This document shows, one piece after another, positions 31,601 to 33,068 of a DNA stretch of 33,068 nucleotides. The DNA comes from Bdellovibrionaceae bacterium UBA2316. GTDB taxonomy: Bacteria > Bdellovibrionota > Bdellovibrionia > Bdellovibrionales > Bdellovibrionaceae. The DNA is taken from NCBI GenBank assembly GCA_002345205.1, contig DDVI01000127.1, positions 1 through 33,068 of the forward strand. The letters are read 5' to 3'. Numbering within the stretch: the stretch's first letter is position 1; the number at the start of each line of letters is the position of its first letter. The position numbers and the translations under genes were made by a program. Under the pieces are notes generated by a model. It saw only the letters and a program-made list of their open reading frames with translations. It did not search any database and had not been told where the DNA came from.

Positions 31601-32660
31601 TCGATGATTCCGATAGCGTCACTTTTCCCGCTGGATGAATCAGCTCAATGTTTGAAAACTTTACGCGGTCTTTTTTGAATTCACTGCGAATGATGGCTGT
31701 CCCAAAATCAAATTTATCAAAAACGATATTTTCTGAATTCAGATTGATGTTTCCATCGATTGACTGTAAGCCCCTAAACGCTAGATTGCCTCCAACGGTT
31801 ACTCGTCCTTCCAGTTTTTCCTTTAAGTCAAATACTCCGAATTGTTCGAGAGTACTTTTTATTTCCTGAAGGTCTGTTGTCGCTGACACTGTCAGTTGTC
31901 CTACGATATTGCTATTTAGCTGATTGACGTCTTCAATCATGCCGTCAATTTTTGCGACATTGTCCTTAACTTTTAGTTGGATTTCCCGCACGAGCAGATT
32001 TGCTTTTGAGAACAACAAGTTTACGTTTACTTCTAGCGGAACGCTGGCCTGATTTTTTTCATTTTTTAGAATACTATTTTTAATATTTAAACGCGCTAAA
32101 AATTTTGAATCCAAATAACTGGTCCGAATTAGTGACTCATTGATCTTAAAATTCATCTGATGTTTTTTGGAATTCAAATTCAAACTCAGATTATCAATCT
32201 TGAATCGTTGAATCGGAACCATGTTCAAAACTTCATAAACTTGACTGATGTTGAATTCAGATTTTGATTTTGGCTGATCAAGAATTGGATCTAATTCAAC
32301 ATCCAGTTTCAGTTCATCTACGCTTAGGATATTGAAATTCAATTTACCGATCAAAAGATCAAATAAGTTGATTTTCATATCGACTTCCTTAATATCGAAA
32401 TCCTTCAGAATGCTACTCAATGCTTTTTTAGTTTTAATTTTTATATTCTTAACTTTTACTCGCGGATCAAATACCTCGAAGTCTATTTTTTCGAACTGGA
32501 TTTCTGCAAATTCATTTGAATTAGAAATTTTCGAAAGATGATCGTTGGCGTAATCAGTGACGATTGGAAAAACAACCATTTTTAAAACGATATAAATTAA
32601 AAAAAGAATTCCAACTGGAGTTGCAAAAAGCCAAATTTTATTCTTCAAGATCGGCTCCAT
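28692..32660 (-). CDS. tamB: TamB-family translocation and assembly module protein (DUF490)
   Basis: TamB is anchored in the inner membrane and spans the periplasm as a long beta-groove that moves phospholipid or helps outer-membrane protein assembly. A single N-terminal membrane helix (about 10-31) is followed by more than a thousand residues of AsmA-like repetitive beta-strands without catalytic motifs. The C-terminal DUF490 region carries the hallmark MSSSPPLAENEIISLLALG, then IGAQLLSQ and a strand-rich end that touches the Omp85 partner. The 1322-residue length is close to E. coli TamB. It overlaps tamA (ATGA) downstream and the stop of an edge-cut gene upstream, giving a three-gene coupled run. 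No Shine-Dalgarno sequence is visible at ATG 32660. Confidence 0.93.
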   Translation of the reverse strand: MEPILKNKIWLFATPVGILFLIYIVLKMVVFPIVTDYANDHLSKISNSNEFAEIQFEKIDFEVFDPRVKVKNIKIKTKKALSSILKDFDIKEVDMKINLFDLLIGKLNFNILSVDELKLDVELDPILDQPKSKSEFNISQVYEVLNMVPIQRFKIDNLSLNLNSKKHQMNFKINESLIRTSYLDSKFLARLNIKNSILKNEKNQASVPLEVNVNLLFSKANLLVREIQLKVKDNVAKIDGMIEDVNQLNSNIVGQLTVSATTDLQEIKSTLEQFGVFDLKEKLEGRVTVGGNLAFRGLQSIDGNINLNSENIVFDKFDFGTAIIRSEFKKDRVKFSNIELIHPAGKVTLSESSIVLKEPHEFKANVASDRFDLQKLFLSLNLKEVPVFVVLSPKVECEGAIKGFNIFCKANVKGSGLKVQSEMYNPNSRIVEIGEFGASGEFFSDLDKIAYKGVATISDNSVESEGVVDYHKGFEIKFNSPKVDFKNVVSLANLDFKGTLAIDGSTKGDSHAATFTMKTLGTDFRLEKYNFGNLETQLSYLDGTLTLGELKGQINESKYNGHIDLKLRDSAILGNINFDSAKLKDILIITQDVVPIPFNIDGAGSAKVKMDGPLDFWKMNYTLAASFKDVEVYTEHFNELNININAEKGTSVFTKSALIKKNSRLTVEGTLNPDKKFNLRGTGQGFRLEESDFVKSLSVPVFGDLGFSYTTRGPINNPTLDVQINSPDVLIGDKQLEGSDVKLTLDKEAMLWDMKLFNQKLNARVRWPFDADNSKVILNSKFTNFDHTVLFPFIGAESLQGDYVGNLTGETALTASSTDLNDLDGKIAIDDLVIQRGNLKLNLAEKGTIQCDRGAFTISEMKLVGPDNIIELSGEDFTFDRLNVRVSAKSDLRILHFLAPFLEEMSGPFELGARISGQMKAPRILGQAVVKDSYVKIKNFPHPFEKINTTLVFSQSKIFVQNLKSNFAGGIVKADGQIEILGPKNVPLFLNIKAENVNLNIPDKVRTSGNANLVLSGKWFPFLIAGTYNITGGIFEKELGGDETGPTTKQSIYLPKSLKEKTFDPIALDINLFLDTKYLVKNSLVDGYANGNIQLRGPISNILLFGKIDLEKGTKLYFKDKVFDLQSGSLNFNNPTEINPEVYVTASARVNDYDISILAQGPAKTANIKMSSSPPLAENEIISLLALGITSSQLEQKVQSRAQAEQTGIEIGAQLLSQTGFSKGVKNTLGLDLQLVNQYDSSRNANLSKATVSRKITNKVQASASRALGTDPSTEVKIQYFFNNNISAIGNWEGREFEGTENGNSQSQSVFGLDLEFKREFR

Positions 32661-33068
32661 TCAGCAAGTAAGACATCAGAGCTACGATAACTTGGTTTGA
32701 TTTCGACGACCGCTTGTAATACTTCAATTGCAGTATTACGTTCTCCCAAATTCCAAAGAGCTAGCGAACGAATAAACGTACATGCCAAAAATGTATCTGG
32801 TAAATGTGAGTACCCTTTCTCAATAGCCGGTAATAAAGTTAATACTTCGAGGTTACGTCGGTTCATTAATAACACTTCAATGTAGAGCCAGATATTTTGA
32901 TCAATGACTTCGGGACTATGAAATAATTCAAGCGCTAGCTCCGGCATCTCGAACATAATGCACATGATAACCAGGTCAGATTCAAAACCAAGGAATTTCT
33001 GAATTTCTTTTCTCAGGAATCGCGCAAGCCCCTGCTGAGCCGCAAGTAATTCCGGATCCGGAATTACT
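32645..33068 (-). CDS. Partial gene at the right edge, helical TPR-like protein
   Basis: The reading frame is open from the window edge to the stop at 32645: at least 140 codons are visible and the true start lies outside. The visible protein is helical, with a TPR-like pair near the C-terminus (TFIRSLALWNLGERNTAIEV, VVEIKPSYRS). An internal Met at 32965 would give only 106 residues and cuts into a continuing helical sequence, so it is not the real start. The stop lies 16 bases inside tamB, so the product is made just before TamB. Function unknown. Confidence 0.7.
   Translation of the reverse strand, partial: VIPDPELLAAQQGLARFLRKEIQKFLGFESDLVIMCIMFEMPELALELFHSPEVIDQNIWLYIEVLLMNRRNLEVLTLLPAIEKGYSHLPDTFLACTFIRSLALWNLGERNTAIEVLQAVVEIKPSYRSSDVLLAEWSRS

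Noticed and set aside
1..33068. CRISPR arrays, tRNA or rRNA genes, insertion sequences, prophage or restriction-modification systems
   Set aside because: None was seen on reading both strands; no regularly spaced repeats, T-loop-like motifs in gaps, transposase motifs or terminal inverted repeats.

Overview
The window looks like a chromosomal segment of a Gram-negative predatory-type bacterium of the Bdellovibrionota (Bdellovibrio / Pseudobdellovibrio relatives). This is inferred, not proven: it has complete LPS genes (waaA, lpxC, LptF-family), a TamA/TamB pair, several large lipoprotein and secreted families with no obvious general bacterial counterpart, moderately AT-rich DNA by eye, and short mixed-strand operons. 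No rRNA, tRNA, CRISPR array, insertion sequence, phage gene or plasmid gene was seen. No gene-free stretch exceeds 300 bases; the longest are 15898-16163 and 19208-19446. Layout, left part (1-13.6 kb): a small secreted protein; a minus-strand pair of MFS transporter and THUMP-type RNA methyltransferase; a plus-strand pair of GT9 heptosyltransferase and WaaA Kdo transferase; a plus-strand pair of an outer-membrane beta-barrel-like protein and a 1091-residue lipoprotein with an internal duplication; then a minus-strand operon trxA-pyrF-GT9-GT9. The surface-protein pair is therefore bracketed by LPS-core genes (one WaaA and three GT9 enzymes). Middle (13.6-20.6 kb): a protein with a degenerate receiver domain, divergent from an LptF-family LPS exporter subunit; dprA; a TPR-LysM envelope operon; a stripped-down ComEC-like channel gene overlapping a previously untracked 51-residue secreted-protein gene. 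DprA and ComEC suggest DNA uptake and recombination, though both are shorter than usual. Right part (20.6-33 kb): a lysine-rich histone-H1-like small gene in front of alanine dehydrogenase, with a clear intrinsic terminator; ruvC-ruvA-ruvB-lpxC in one minus-strand run (Holliday-junction processing joined to the committed step of lipid A synthesis); a TPR gene with a likely leaderless promoter; and tamB-tamA, where the Omp85 protein carries about seven POTRA repeats. A gene cut by the right edge overlaps the start of tamB. The common thread is the envelope: lipid A (LpxC), inner core (WaaA, heptosyltransferases), LPS transport (LptF family), outer-membrane assembly (TamA/TamB), and large exported proteins. 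The most novel item is the beta-barrel plus duplicated lipoprotein pair (5540-10004); the next are the two small genes (20417-20572 and 21699-21845), the minimal ComEC and the degenerate-receiver protein.
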